Positions 1-6,240 are shown, numbered from the stretch's first letter. The stretch: DNA of 14,908 bases from JAKAWQ01 sp035549615 (GCA_035549615.1 DASZQO010000357.1:1-14908); one strand, 5' to 3'. The notes: generated by a model not told the origin, from the sequence alone. Program-made: numbers and translations.

Positions 1-694
1 CCCAGACGGGGAGCAGCGCCGCAACCGCGGTCATCAGGCTGAAGGCGGTAAGGAAGGAGGGGGCGTGCCCGGGCAGCGGCGGCGGCACGCGCACGCTGAC
101 CGTCAGCCAGGGTCCATCGTCGGGCGGCGGCGCAAGGGGAGAATTCGGGGGAGACTCAGGGGAGGAATCGGGGGGACCCGGGGGTGGCGGCCGCGGCTCC
201 TCGCGCGGCAGCCGCATGCCGATCAGGAGCCGCCTTTCCGGAAAATCGCCGCGGACGACGATCTTGTCGGGGCGCAGCCAGGGGGGCATCGGCACCAGCA
301 GCATCGCGACATGCAGCGCCCGCTTGAGCGGCTCCGGCGCCAGCGGCAGGCGCCGGTCAGGCGTATCGATCGGCGAGCGCGGCAGGATTTGCGCCCGCAT
401 CCCCGGAGGCATGGCAATCACCGAGAGGGCGGCCGCCCGGTCATCCGCCGGCACCGTGGCGATCGCACGGTAGAGCATGCTGAGCCGGACCGAGATGTCG
501 CGGATCTGGGCCAGACGCTGCAGGTCGACCCGATCCAGCGCGTCGATCGAGAGGCCGGCGATCTGAACGGTGATGAGCGCGGCCAGCAGCAGCACGGCCG
601 TGCGCGCGGCCAGGCTGCGCGGCCAGAGACTGAACCTTGCCAGGGGAAACCTGGCCAGCCGGACTCCGCGCAGCCGGATCGCCCCCGCGCTCAT
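1..694 (-). CDS. Sensor histidine kinase, EnvZ-like, N-terminal part only (cut by window edge)
   Basis: This is the N-terminal 231 residues of a membrane protein that continues beyond base 1. The start is an ATG whose first bases overlap the TGA of the upstream response regulator (ATGA, 691-694), the usual coupling of a two-component pair. A basic N-terminus (about 1-31) is followed by a first membrane segment (about 32-50), a periplasmic region of roughly 160 residues, and a second membrane segment beginning near 213. The distal periplasmic part (about 167-195) is very proline-rich and contains four-residue repeats. The HAMP, H-box and ATPase domains would lie outside the window, so the kinase call rests on the paired regulator, the ATGA overlap and the two-helix topology. 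By analogy with EnvZ-type kinases it would sense an envelope signal and phosphorylate the neighbouring regulator. The signal cannot be read from the sequence. Confidence 0.8.
   Translation of the reverse strand, partial: MSAGAIRLRGVRLARFPLARFSLWPRSLAARTAVLLLAALITVQIAGLSIDALDRVDLQRLAQIRDISVRLSMLYRAIATVPADDRAAALSVIAMPPGMRAQILPRSPIDTPDRRLPLAPEPLKRALHVAMLLVPMPPWLRPDKIVVRGDFPERRLLIGMRLPREEPRPPPPGPPDSSPESPPNSPLAPPPDDGPWLTVSVRVPPPLPGHAPSFLTAFSLMTAVAALLPVW
137..172. repeat. In-frame 12-bp tandem repeat in the kinase periplasmic linker
   Basis: Three adjacent 12-base units run through 137-172 (GGGGAGAATTCG, GGGGAGACTCAG, GGGAGGAATCGG on the plus strand). Read on the minus strand they encode the four-residue units PDSS, PESP and PNSP of the proline-rich linker just before the second membrane segment. 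Because the period is a multiple of three, gain or loss of units would change linker length without breaking the frame. Confidence 0.7.
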
Positions 695-1410
695 CGGCGC
701 TCGATCGTGGTGGCGAGCACATAGCCGCCCCCGCGCACGGTCTTAATCAGCTGGGCATGGCGCCCGTCATCATCGAGCTTGCGCCGGAGCCGGCTGATGG
801 CGACGTCGATCGCCCGGTCGAACGGCCCGGCCTGCCGGCCGCGCAGGAGATCGAGCAGCATGTCGCGGGTCAGCACCCGGTTGGCTCGTTCGACGAGCGC
901 GAGCAGCAGGTCGTACTCGCCGCCGGTGAGCGGAACCTCGACCCCTTCGGGGTTGACGAGCCGCCGGCGGGCCGGCTCGAGCGTCCAGCCCGAAAAGTGA
1001 AGCACCTGAGCTCCAGCCGCCTCGCGCCGCTCGGAAGGCTCGCCGGTGCGGCGCAGCACCGCACGGATGCGCGCGAGCAGTTCACGCGGATTGAAGGGCT
1101 TGGCGAGATAATCGTCGGCACCGAGTTCGAGGCCGATGATGCGGTCCGTCTCCTCGCCCATGGCGGTGAGCATGATGATTGGCACGTCCGACTGGCTGCG
1201 CATCCAGCGCGCGAGATCGAGCCCCCCTTCCCCGGGCAGCATCAGGTCGAGGACGACGAGATGGAAATGGGCATGCGGCCAGGCGCGCCGCGCATCGCGC
1301 GCATCGCGCACCGCCGTAACCCGGAAACGGTTGCGTTCTAGAAAGCGGGCGAGGAGATCGCGGATCTCGCGATCGTCATCAACGATCAGGACGTGCTGGG
1401 CAGTCTCCAC
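691..1410 (-). CDS. OmpR/PhoB-family response regulator
   Basis: This 239-residue two-domain transcription factor has an N-terminal receiver domain (about 5-120) with the acidic triad start VDDD (10-13), phosphoacceptor D55 in VVLDLMLPG, T82 and K104 in LAKPF. The C-terminal winged-helix DNA-binding domain (about 140-235) includes the PLTGGEYDLL strand, an RAIDVAISRLRRKL recognition-helix region and the wing IKTVRGGGYVL. Length and domain order match the family. The gene leads the operon and overlaps the kinase gene by four bases, so the two are probably co-transcribed. The PLTGGEY stretch is closest in my memory to OmpR itself rather than PhoB, but target genes cannot be deduced. A secreted Met-rich protein is transcribed divergently from the same intergenic region and is a possible target. 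Confidence 0.95.
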   Translation of the reverse strand: METAQHVLIVDDDREIRDLLARFLERNRFRVTAVRDARDARRAWPHAHFHLVVLDLMLPGEGGLDLARWMRSQSDVPIIMLTAMGEETDRIIGLELGADDYLAKPFNPRELLARIRAVLRRTGEPSERREAAGAQVLHFSGWTLEPARRRLVNPEGVEVPLTGGEYDLLLALVERANRVLTRDMLLDLLRGRQAGPFDRAIDVAISRLRRKLDDDGRHAQLIKTVRGGGYVLATTIERR

Positions 1411-1594
1411 GGGGAGATAGCATAGCGCTTCGGCGCGAATTTCTCACGCCCGCGTCCTTCTCCCGGCGCGGGGCAGAAGCGCGCGGCGCGCGGTTGCACT
1501 CCGTTGCGCTTCGTCAAGTTCCCGCCGGAATTGCGCTGGCATAGTGCGTCGCCGCGGACACATGACTGTGCCAATAATCCTGAAGGAGCGATCC

Positions 1595-2143
1595 ATGCGC
1601 ATCCTGATCCCTGCCATTGCCGGAGCGGCCCTGCTCGCAGGAGCCGCCCTGGCCTTCTCACCCCTGGCCGGCGCCCAGCCCGCGCCAGCGGCCGGCGGCG
1701 CGCCCGCCCAGGTCGTTTCTCCGCCCGCTGGGCCGCCGCTGGGGCCGCCTGCGGGGCCGATGGCGAACCGCCCCGGTGGCGGCGCCTGGATGCCTGGAAT
1801 GCCCGGGATGGGAATGCCGATGATGCACGGCCCAGCCGCAGGCGCTGGGCCCGAGGCCTGGGCCGGGCCATGGATGAGGCGGCACGCCATGCACGCCCTG
1901 TTCGCCTGGCGCGAGACCTGGGGCCTCTTCCATCGCCCTGCCGATCTCGGGCTCTCACCGTCCGACGTTCAGATCATCGCCGAGGCGATCCTGCTGCGCA
2001 ACGGCGAGCATGACTGGAAGGTGGGCGATGTGACCCAGAACGCCGATCATACGGTGAGCTTCGCCTTCGTCACCGCGCATGGCGATGTGGTTGCCCGCTT
2101 CACCATCAATACGAGCAACGGGCGGATCACGCGCACGAGCTGA
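1595..2143 (+). CDS. Secreted Met/Pro/Gly-rich protein with a possible PepSY-like C-terminus
   Basis: This 182-residue protein is not one I can assign to a named family. The ATG at 1595 is chosen over an in-frame GTG at 1544 because a good ribosome binding site (GAAGGAG) lies at 1582-1588 and this start begins a clean signal peptide (MRILIPAIAG, hydrophobic to about residue 24, likely cleavage after AGA near 27). Residues 28-60 are Ala/Pro/Gly-rich. Residues 65-79 (WMPGMPGMGMPMMHG) contain six methionines and a histidine, suggestive of soft-metal binding or a flexible surface. The C-terminal 75 residues look folded, with a helix then strands DHTVSFAFVT, DVVARFTIN and GRITRT, a pattern reminiscent of PepSY/propeptide-like domains (inference). 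The gene is divergent from the two-component regulator, with a 184-bp shared upstream region. Confidence 0.8.
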   Translation: MRILIPAIAGAALLAGAALAFSPLAGAQPAPAAGGAPAQVVSPPAGPPLGPPAGPMANRPGGGAWMPGMPGMGMPMMHGPAAGAGPEAWAGPWMRRHAMHALFAWRETWGLFHRPADLGLSPSDVQIIAEAILLRNGEHDWKVGDVTQNADHTVSFAFVTAHGDVVARFTINTSNGRITRTS

Positions 2144-2160
2144 GCTTGACAGGCGCGCGC

Positions 2161-2223
2161 CGATCGCGATCAGCCGGAGTCGGCTGATCGCCTGAAGATG
2201 CTCGCAAAAACAAACAGGGAGAG
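2161..2223 (+). repeat. Dispersed hairpin-plus-linker element, copy 1
   Basis: The element starts with a perfect 11-bp stem (GCGATCAGCCG, loop GAGT, CGGCTGATCGC at 2166-2191) extended leftward by CGATC. A linker follows with TGAAGA, then CGCAAAAACAA (2203-2213), then a purine run ending GAG. A second copy lies inverted at 14838-14900; by hand alignment 52 of 63 positions are identical. It sits just after the stop of the Met-rich secreted protein and could act as its terminator, although there is no uridine run. Presence of two copies with conserved linker as well as stem argues for a mobile or dispersed palindromic repeat rather than a simple terminator. Confidence 0.75.
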
Positions 2224-2256
2224 CCGTTTGTGTGAGCCAGCACGAACGCAAACGGC
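2223..2256. other. Hairpin abutting the dispersed repeat
   Basis: GCCGTTTG at 2223-2230 is perfectly complementary to CAAACGGC at 2249-2256, with an 18-nt loop that can pair a little further using one G-U pair. It follows immediately on the repeat element and is not clearly shared by the copy at 14838-14900. The role is unknown. It may be the second arm of a composite palindromic element or part of the bidirectional termination region between convergent genes. Confidence 0.55.
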
Positions 2257-2317
2257 GCGCGTGTCCCGATTCGGCAATGTCTGGTCATTGGGAGGCGTCG
2301 CAGATCGGGACACGCGC
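2257..2317. other. Long-range 14-bp inverted repeat
   Basis: GCGCGTGTCCCGAT at 2257-2270 is the perfect reverse complement of 2304-2317. The 33-nt apical part can form a small inner hairpin, CAATG at 2275-2279 with CATTG at 2286-2290. It starts exactly where the previous hairpin ends, so the two stems would stack. There is no open reading frame with a ribosome binding site here. It could be a structured RNA, a remnant insertion-sequence end pair or a protein-binding dyad. Confidence 0.6.
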
Positions 2318-2353
2318 CTTTGTTTTCCGTGGTATCTCACGTGGCCGGCGGAT

Positions 2354-2390
2354 CCCATCCGTTCGGTGCCTATGGCAGCGAACGGATGGG
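2354..2390 (-). terminator. Probable terminator hairpin of the cytochrome b561 gene
   Basis: A perfect 12-bp stem (CCCATCCGTTCG at 2354-2365 with CGAACGGATGGG at 2379-2390), one G-G mismatch, then a further 4-bp stem (TGCC/GGCA) closed by a 3-nt loop. It lies 8 bases past the stop of the minus-strand cytochrome gene. There is no uridine run on either side, so termination could be non-canonical, or it may serve as a 3'-end stabiliser for either convergent transcript. Confidence 0.55.
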
Positions 2391-2397
2391 GCGGGCT

Positions 2398-3063
2398 CTA
2401 GCCTCCGCCGTCACGGACGCCCGGCGCGAGCCGCGCGGACTTCGCGCCGGGCTCGGCGAGGGATGCGATCCTGAGCTGCGCGCGGCGGAGGCCGGCCGGC
2501 AGGAAAGGCGCCATCCGCAGCAGGATGAAATCACCCAGCACGACATGATGAGCGATGGCTGCCAGCGCGTGGAGCCCGGCAAGAATGATCAGGAGATCCG
2601 CGAGCCGGCTGTGCAGATGGCCAAGCAGGCCGAACGCGCCCTGGGCCAGGAATGCGATCGGCGGCACCAGCAATGTGCCGTAGAAATGGTAGCCATGCCC
2701 GAAGGAGCGCGCGGCACCGGCCAGCACGGTGATGCCGATCAGCAGATAGAGCGCGCCATGCGCGGCTTTCGCGGCCGCCCCAAGAAGCCCAGGCTCGCCG
2801 GCCAACCGCCTTCCGGGGCCAAGCCGCCAGAAGAGGCGCGCGAGAAGCATGGCACCAATCGTCAAGCCGATCAGCGTGTGCGTCGTGACCGCCGCGCCGC
2901 GCGGCGTGCCGCGCGGGAAGAGAAAGAATCCCTGGCCGAGGAGCCAGTTGCTGCCGATCAGGACGGCCGAGGCCCAATGGAAGAAGAGGCTCGTCCGGTC
3001 ATAATGCACATCTTGCCAGGCCGGGCCCGCCGCCGGGCCCGGGAGAGATTGACGTCCGCTCAT
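2398..3063 (-). CDS. Cytochrome b561 family membrane protein
   Basis: This 221-residue four-helix membrane protein would carry electrons between the quinone pool or another donor and an acceptor through two b-type hemes. Helices fall at about 26-47, 60-81, 98-118 and 146-174. Candidate heme-ligand histidines are H29 (helix 1, FFHWASA), H62 (helix 2, TTHTLIG), H102 (start of helix 3) and H151/H165 (helix 4, HLHSRLAD and GLHALAAIAHH). The YDRTSLFFHW opening and the four-helix layout fit the CybB/cytochrome b561 group rather than the five-helix hydrogenase b subunit. The C-terminal tail of about 35 residues is basic and probably cytoplasmic. The ATG at 3063 follows GGGAG on the minus strand. It lies downstream of mbfA in the same orientation but across 144 bp, with likely regulatory repeats, so it probably has its own promoter. 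Its electron partner is unknown. Confidence 0.88.
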   Translation of the reverse strand: MSGRQSLPGPAAGPAWQDVHYDRTSLFFHWASAVLIGSNWLLGQGFFLFPRGTPRGAAVTTHTLIGLTIGAMLLARLFWRLGPGRRLAGEPGLLGAAAKAAHGALYLLIGITVLAGAARSFGHGYHFYGTLLVPPIAFLAQGAFGLLGHLHSRLADLLIILAGLHALAAIAHHVVLGDFILLRMAPFLPAGLRRAQLRIASLAEPGAKSARLAPGVRDGGG

Positions 3064-3149
3064 CCTTTGCTCCCGTCACGGACGATTCTCCCCGCCGGCG
3101 GCGTGCCGCGCCTTGGGGCCAAGACTAATCTCGGAAAAAGGGGCTTGCT

Positions 3150-3180
3150 CGTAAAAAAGCGTAAGGAAATCTGATCGTAA
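3150..3180 (-). promoter_or_regulatory. Three CGTAA/TTACG direct repeats upstream of cytochrome b561
   Basis: CGTAA occurs at 3150-3154, 3160-3164 and 3176-3180 on the plus strand (TTACG on the transcribed strand), with centres 10 and 16 bases apart. The surrounding stretch is much richer in A/T than the flanking genes. It lies 87-117 bases before the cytochrome start codon. Repeats one helical turn apart are typical of dimeric regulator sites, but I cannot name the regulator. Confidence 0.35.
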
Positions 3181-3207
3181 CGAAATTCCCGACGCGGTTG
3201 CGAGCGG

Positions 3208-4164
3208 TCAGCTACTGCCGATGAGCACGCCGGTCGCGAAGACCAGCGCGCCGCCGAGCGCCACCTGAAGGGTGGCCGAGATCGGCGGCGTGTCCATGTA
3301 TTTCCAGCGGATCCAGGAGATCGCCAGGAGTTCGATCACCACAATGACGATCGCGACAACGAGCGCGGTGCGGAACGCGGGAATAAGGAACGGCAAGGTA
3401 TGGCCGATGCCACCCAGGGTGGTCATCAGGCCGCAGACCGCGCCGCGCAGCCAGGGCGAGCCGCGCCCGGTCAGGCTGCCGTCGTCCGAGAGCGCCTCGG
3501 CGAAGCCCATCGAAATGCCGGCCCCCACGGACGCGGCAAGGCCGACCGCGAAGGCATCCCAGGGACGGCCGGTGGCGAAGGCTGCGGCGAAGACCGGGGC
3601 AAGGGTGGAGACCGAACCATCCATCAGCCCGGCGAGCCCGGGCTGAATGACCCGGAGCACGAACATCCGCCGTGCCGTCTGGGCCTCTTCCTCGCGCACC
3701 CGCTCGGGCAGATTCTCCTGCACCAACCGGTCGGCGACGTGCTCGTGCGCGACCTCGGCCTCGGCGAGGTCGCCAAGCAGCTTGCGGATCGAGGCATCGG
3801 TGCTCCGCGCGGCGGCGCGGCGATAGAAGCGGGTGGTCTCCAGCTCCATGAGCTGGGCCTGCTTGCGCACGATATCGAGGCCGAGAGGGCGAATGAGCCA
3901 GACCGGGCGGCGGCTGATGAAGCCGCGGACGTCGTGGCGGCGAATCAGAGGGATATGCTCGCCGAACTTCTGCCGGTAGAGATCGATCAGACGGCGCCGA
4001 TGCTCGCCCTCCTCGGCCGCCATCTCGGTGAACATGGTCGCGGTGGCTGGATAGTCGGCGCGCAGGCCCTCCGCGAAGTCGGCATAGATGCGCTCATCCT
4101 CCTCCTCGCTAGCGATCGCCAGCGCCAGGATCTCACGCTCGGAAAGATCGGAGAAATCGCGCAT
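3208..4164 (-). CDS. mbfA: Membrane-bound ferritin MbfA (erythrin-VIT1 fusion, iron exporter)
   Basis: This 318-residue protein fuses an N-terminal ferritin-like/erythrin domain (about 8-165) to a C-terminal VIT1/CCC1-like membrane domain (about 170-318). The di-iron domain shows two helix pairs with the expected carboxylate and ExxH pattern: E20, then E52xxH55, E107, then E137xxH140. The membrane part has the LAGLMDGSVSTLAPVFAAAFAT helix start, the GAGISMGFAEALSDDG signature and about five hydrophobic segments, ending in GVLIGSS. Characterised MbfA proteins of Bradyrhizobium and Agrobacterium export iron from the cytoplasm and protect against iron and peroxide stress. They are controlled by Irr. 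Here the gene begins only 33 bp after chpT with no obvious Irr-type palindrome, so it may be read from the chpT promoter. The ribosome binding site is weak (AAGAG). Confidence 0.92.
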   Translation of the reverse strand: MRDFSDLSEREILALAIASEEEDERIYADFAEGLRADYPATATMFTEMAAEEGEHRRRLIDLYRQKFGEHIPLIRRHDVRGFISRRPVWLIRPLGLDIVRKQAQLMELETTRFYRRAAARSTDASIRKLLGDLAEAEVAHEHVADRLVQENLPERVREEEAQTARRMFVLRVIQPGLAGLMDGSVSTLAPVFAAAFATGRPWDAFAVGLAASVGAGISMGFAEALSDDGSLTGRGSPWLRGAVCGLMTTLGGIGHTLPFLIPAFRTALVVAIVIVVIELLAISWIRWKYMDTPPISATLQVALGGALVFATGVLIGSS

Positions 4165-4197
4165 GCGCCGCTCTTGTGCCCGAGCGCCACACGGCGA

Positions 4198-4851
4198 TCA
4201 AGAACTTCGGCTGTCCGCCGGGAGGGGAAAGAAAAGGCGTCTGACGCCGCCGGCGTCATACCCACCGGAAGGAGCGAGAAGCGAGAGCCGCAGGCCGGCG
4301 GCTTGGGCGAGCAGAACAGTGAGCGGCGCCTGCAGGGTGCGGGGGCTCTCGATCAGGACCTCGCCTTTGAGCGCAGCCATGAGCGCCCGAGGCCACTCGG
4401 CGCGCGGCCCGGCGATGTCGAGCACAAGGCCCCTGCCCTCCAGCGCGAGCGATATGGTCCCGCCCGCCGGCAGGGCTTCGGCCCCGAGCAGGACGAGATT
4501 GAGGACGAGCCGGCCGATGTCTGGCGCGAAGAGGGTTTGGGACGGCAAGCCCTCCAGCTCAAGCATGATCCGGCGATCCGCCAGGCCCTCGGCAAGCTCG
4601 GCGAGACGCGCGCGATCAAGCGGCGCCTCCTCTCCCACCCAGGCCGCGCGCAGGAGCTTGAGGCGTGCCTCGAGCGCCTGGCCGGCAAGGCTTGCCAGCC
4701 GGATCGCTTCCTGAGAGAGCGTTTCATTCTCAAGCGCCAGAGCGAGCGAGCCCGTCAGTGCGCCAAGCGCCCCGGCCATGTCATGGCAGAGGCGCGCGCA
4801 GAGGCATTCGGCAATCCACAAGGGATTGGTTGGGGAGAGGGCGCCATTCAC
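4198..4851 (-). CDS. chpT: Histidine phosphotransferase ChpT
   Basis: This 217-residue protein resembles the alphaproteobacterial ChpT phosphotransferase, which in Caulobacter passes phosphate from the hybrid kinase CckA to the regulators CtrA and CpdR. The phosphorylatable histidine is H23 in ARLCHDMAGALGALTGSL, the first helix of the four-helix dimerisation bundle (about 10-75). The rest (about 85-215) is the degenerate, non-ATP-binding kinase-like domain, including DIGRLVLNLVLLGAEALPAGG in place of the N-box. The start is a GTG at 4851 without a clear ribosome binding site. No ATG is available in frame upstream, and the N-terminal spacing to H23 fits the family. It is divergent from DUF3553-moaA, and mbfA follows 33 bp behind it. 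The usual SP after HD is not conserved here (HDMAG). Confidence 0.88.
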   Translation of the reverse strand: MNGALSPTNPLWIAECLCARLCHDMAGALGALTGSLALALENETLSQEAIRLASLAGQALEARLKLLRAAWVGEEAPLDRARLAELAEGLADRRIMLELEGLPSQTLFAPDIGRLVLNLVLLGAEALPAGGTISLALEGRGLVLDIAGPRAEWPRALMAALKGEVLIESPRTLQAPLTVLLAQAAGLRLSLLAPSGGYDAGGVRRLFFPLPADSRSS

Positions 4852-4979
4852 GAACGCGGTACCCGTTTCGATTCGGACACTGTCACGGATCGTGACTCCG
4901 CCATAAATTTGTTAAACTCAAGTTGCGGCTACGCCGCTTCACACTCCAGGGTTGAGGCGCCCGCTTGAGGAGACTGCGC
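4852..4979. promoter_or_regulatory. Divergent promoter region chpT / DUF3553-moaA with GANTC sites and a dyad
   Basis: This 128-bp region should hold promoters in both directions. It contains two GANTC sequences (GATTC 4870-4874 and GACTC 4894-4898), the target of the cell-cycle methylase CcrM in many alphaproteobacteria. A 15-base dyad GTCACGGATCGTGAC lies at 4882-4896. An A/T-rich block follows (4902-4917) with TTAA at 4912-4915 and a degenerate second half TTGC seven bases later, only a partial match to the CtrA box. On the minus strand an ATG at 4904 opens an 18-codon frame whose TGA (4848-4850) overlaps the chpT GTG. It has no ribosome binding site and may be fortuitous. No convincing -35/-10 pair was found. 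Confidence 0.45.
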
Positions 4980-5216
4980 GTGCCCACCGTTCCGTTCAGC
5001 GCGATCGGGAACACCCTCGTCCCTGGTGCCTTCGTCCGCCATCCGGACCGCCCGGACTGGGGGCTCGGGCAGGTTCAATCTGCCATCGGGACGCGGATCA
5101 CGGTGAATTTCGAAAATGCGGGCAAGGTGCTGGTCAACGCCGCCCTGGTGAATCTCGCGCCGGTTTCCGGGCCTGAGCTTGACGCGGCGGCGCGCCGGCC
5201 AAAATCTCCTTCCTGA
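4980..5216 (+). CDS. DUF3553 domain protein
   Basis: This small protein of 78 residues consists almost entirely of a DUF3553 domain: PGAFVRHPDRPDWGLGQVQS, then RITVNFENAGKVLVN. The family is common in Alphaproteobacteria and has a compact beta-rich, SH3/CarD-like look; its biochemical role is not established as far as I know. A GTG at 4980 is preferred because GAGGAG (4967-4972) sits seven bases ahead of it. A TTG at 4965 would swallow that ribosome binding site. The stop codon is two bases before the moaA ATG, and moaA lacks its own strong ribosome binding site, so the two are probably translationally coupled. Confidence 0.85.
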   Translation: MPTVPFSAIGNTLVPGAFVRHPDRPDWGLGQVQSAIGTRITVNFENAGKVLVNAALVNLAPVSGPELDAAARRPKSPS

Positions 5217-5218
5217 CA

Positions 5219-6205
5219 ATGATCGATCCCTTCGGCCGCTCTATCACCTATATTCGCGTATCGGTCACCGACCGCTGCGATCTTCGCTGCGTCTATTGCA
5301 TGGCGGAGGACATGACCTTCCTGCCGAAGGCGGAGGTCCTCTCGCTCGAGGAGCTGGAGCGCCTGTGCGGGGCCTTCATCGGGCTCGGGGTGCGGAAGAT
5401 CCGCCTCACCGGCGGCGAGCCGCTGGTGCGGCGGGACGTGATGCGGTTGATCGAAAATCTCGGCCGGCGGCTCGGGAACGGGCTGGAGGAGCTGACCCTC
5501 ACCACCAACGGCACGCAGCTCGCCCGCCATGCCGGCGCGCTGGCGGCGGCCGGGGTCCGGCGGATCAATGTCAGCCTCGATACGCTGGATGCGGAAAAAT
5601 TCACCGCGATCACGCGCCGCGGGCGGATCGGGCAGGTTCTCGACGGGCTGGCGGCAGCGCGCGCGGCCGGGCTCGCGGTGAAGATCAACACCGTGGCGCT
5701 CAGGGGCGTCAATGAAGACGAATTCGAGGATCTGATCCTCTGGTGTGGCGCCCAGGGGTTCGATCTCTGCCTGATCGAGACCATGCCGATGGGCGAGATC
5801 GACGCGGAGCGGGTGGACCAGTACCTGCCGCTCTCGCTCGTCCGGGCGCGGCTCAAGCGGCGCTTCACGCTGACCGAGACCGACTATCGCACCGGCGGCC
5901 CGGCCCGTTACTACACTATCTCCGAGACCGGGCGGCGGCTCGGCTTCATCACGCCGATGACCCACAATTTCTGCGAAAGCTGCAACCGCGTGCGGCTGAC
6001 CTGCACCGGCACGCTCTATATGTGCCTCGGCCAGGACGACGCCGCCGATCTTCGCCGCCCGCTGCGCGAAGGGGCGAGCGAGGAGGCGCTCAGAGCGGTC
6101 ATCCGCGAAGCGATCGCACGCAAGCCGAAAGGCCATGATTTCGTGATCGACCGCCGCCAGGACCGCCCTTCGGTCGCCCGACACATGAGCGTCACGGGCG
6201 GCTAA
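5219..6205 (+). CDS. moaA: GTP 3',8-cyclase MoaA
   Basis: This radical-SAM enzyme catalyses the first step of molybdenum cofactor synthesis, converting GTP to 3',8-cyclo-GTP. At 328 residues it has the usual length. The N-terminal cluster motif is C20xxxC24xxC27 (TDRCDLRCVYC), followed by the SAM-binding RLTGGEPLVR. The C-terminal substrate cluster is C252, C255 and C269 (HNFCESCNRVRLTC, then MC). The essential C-terminal GG tail is present (HMSVTGG). No key residue is missing. The start ATG is two bases after the DUF3553 stop with no clear ribosome binding site. The gene ends in a strong hairpin terminator, and the other moa genes are not adjacent. Confidence 0.97.
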   Translation: MIDPFGRSITYIRVSVTDRCDLRCVYCMAEDMTFLPKAEVLSLEELERLCGAFIGLGVRKIRLTGGEPLVRRDVMRLIENLGRRLGNGLEELTLTTNGTQLARHAGALAAAGVRRINVSLDTLDAEKFTAITRRGRIGQVLDGLAAARAAGLAVKINTVALRGVNEDEFEDLILWCGAQGFDLCLIETMPMGEIDAERVDQYLPLSLVRARLKRRFTLTETDYRTGGPARYYTISETGRRLGFITPMTHNFCESCNRVRLTCTGTLYMCLGQDDAADLRRPLREGASEEALRAVIREAIARKPKGHDFVIDRRQDRPSVARHMSVTGG

Positions 6206-6209
6206 TCCG

Positions 6210-6240
6210 AAATCACGACGATCAAGGATCGTCGTGATTT
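6210..6240 (+). terminator. Terminator of the DUF3553-moaA unit
   Basis: A perfect 14-bp stem, AAATCACGACGATC at 6210-6223 with GATCGTCGTGATTT at 6227-6240, closes on a 3-nt loop. It begins five bases after the moaA TAA. The stem base ends in ATTTT, giving a short uridine run on the plus strand and, by symmetry, one on the minus strand as well, so it may terminate in both directions. Confidence 0.85.

Noticed and set aside
65..724. Long plus-strand open frame opposite the histidine kinase
   Set aside because: Low-complexity Arg/Gly-rich translation typical of the antisense of a GC-rich gene; the minus strand gives a coherent membrane protein coupled by ATGA to a response regulator.
4912..4926. 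CtrA-binding box in the chpT/DUF3553 intergenic region
   Set aside because: TTAA-N7-TTGC matches only one full half-site; tempting because ChpT feeds CtrA, but not strong enough to call.
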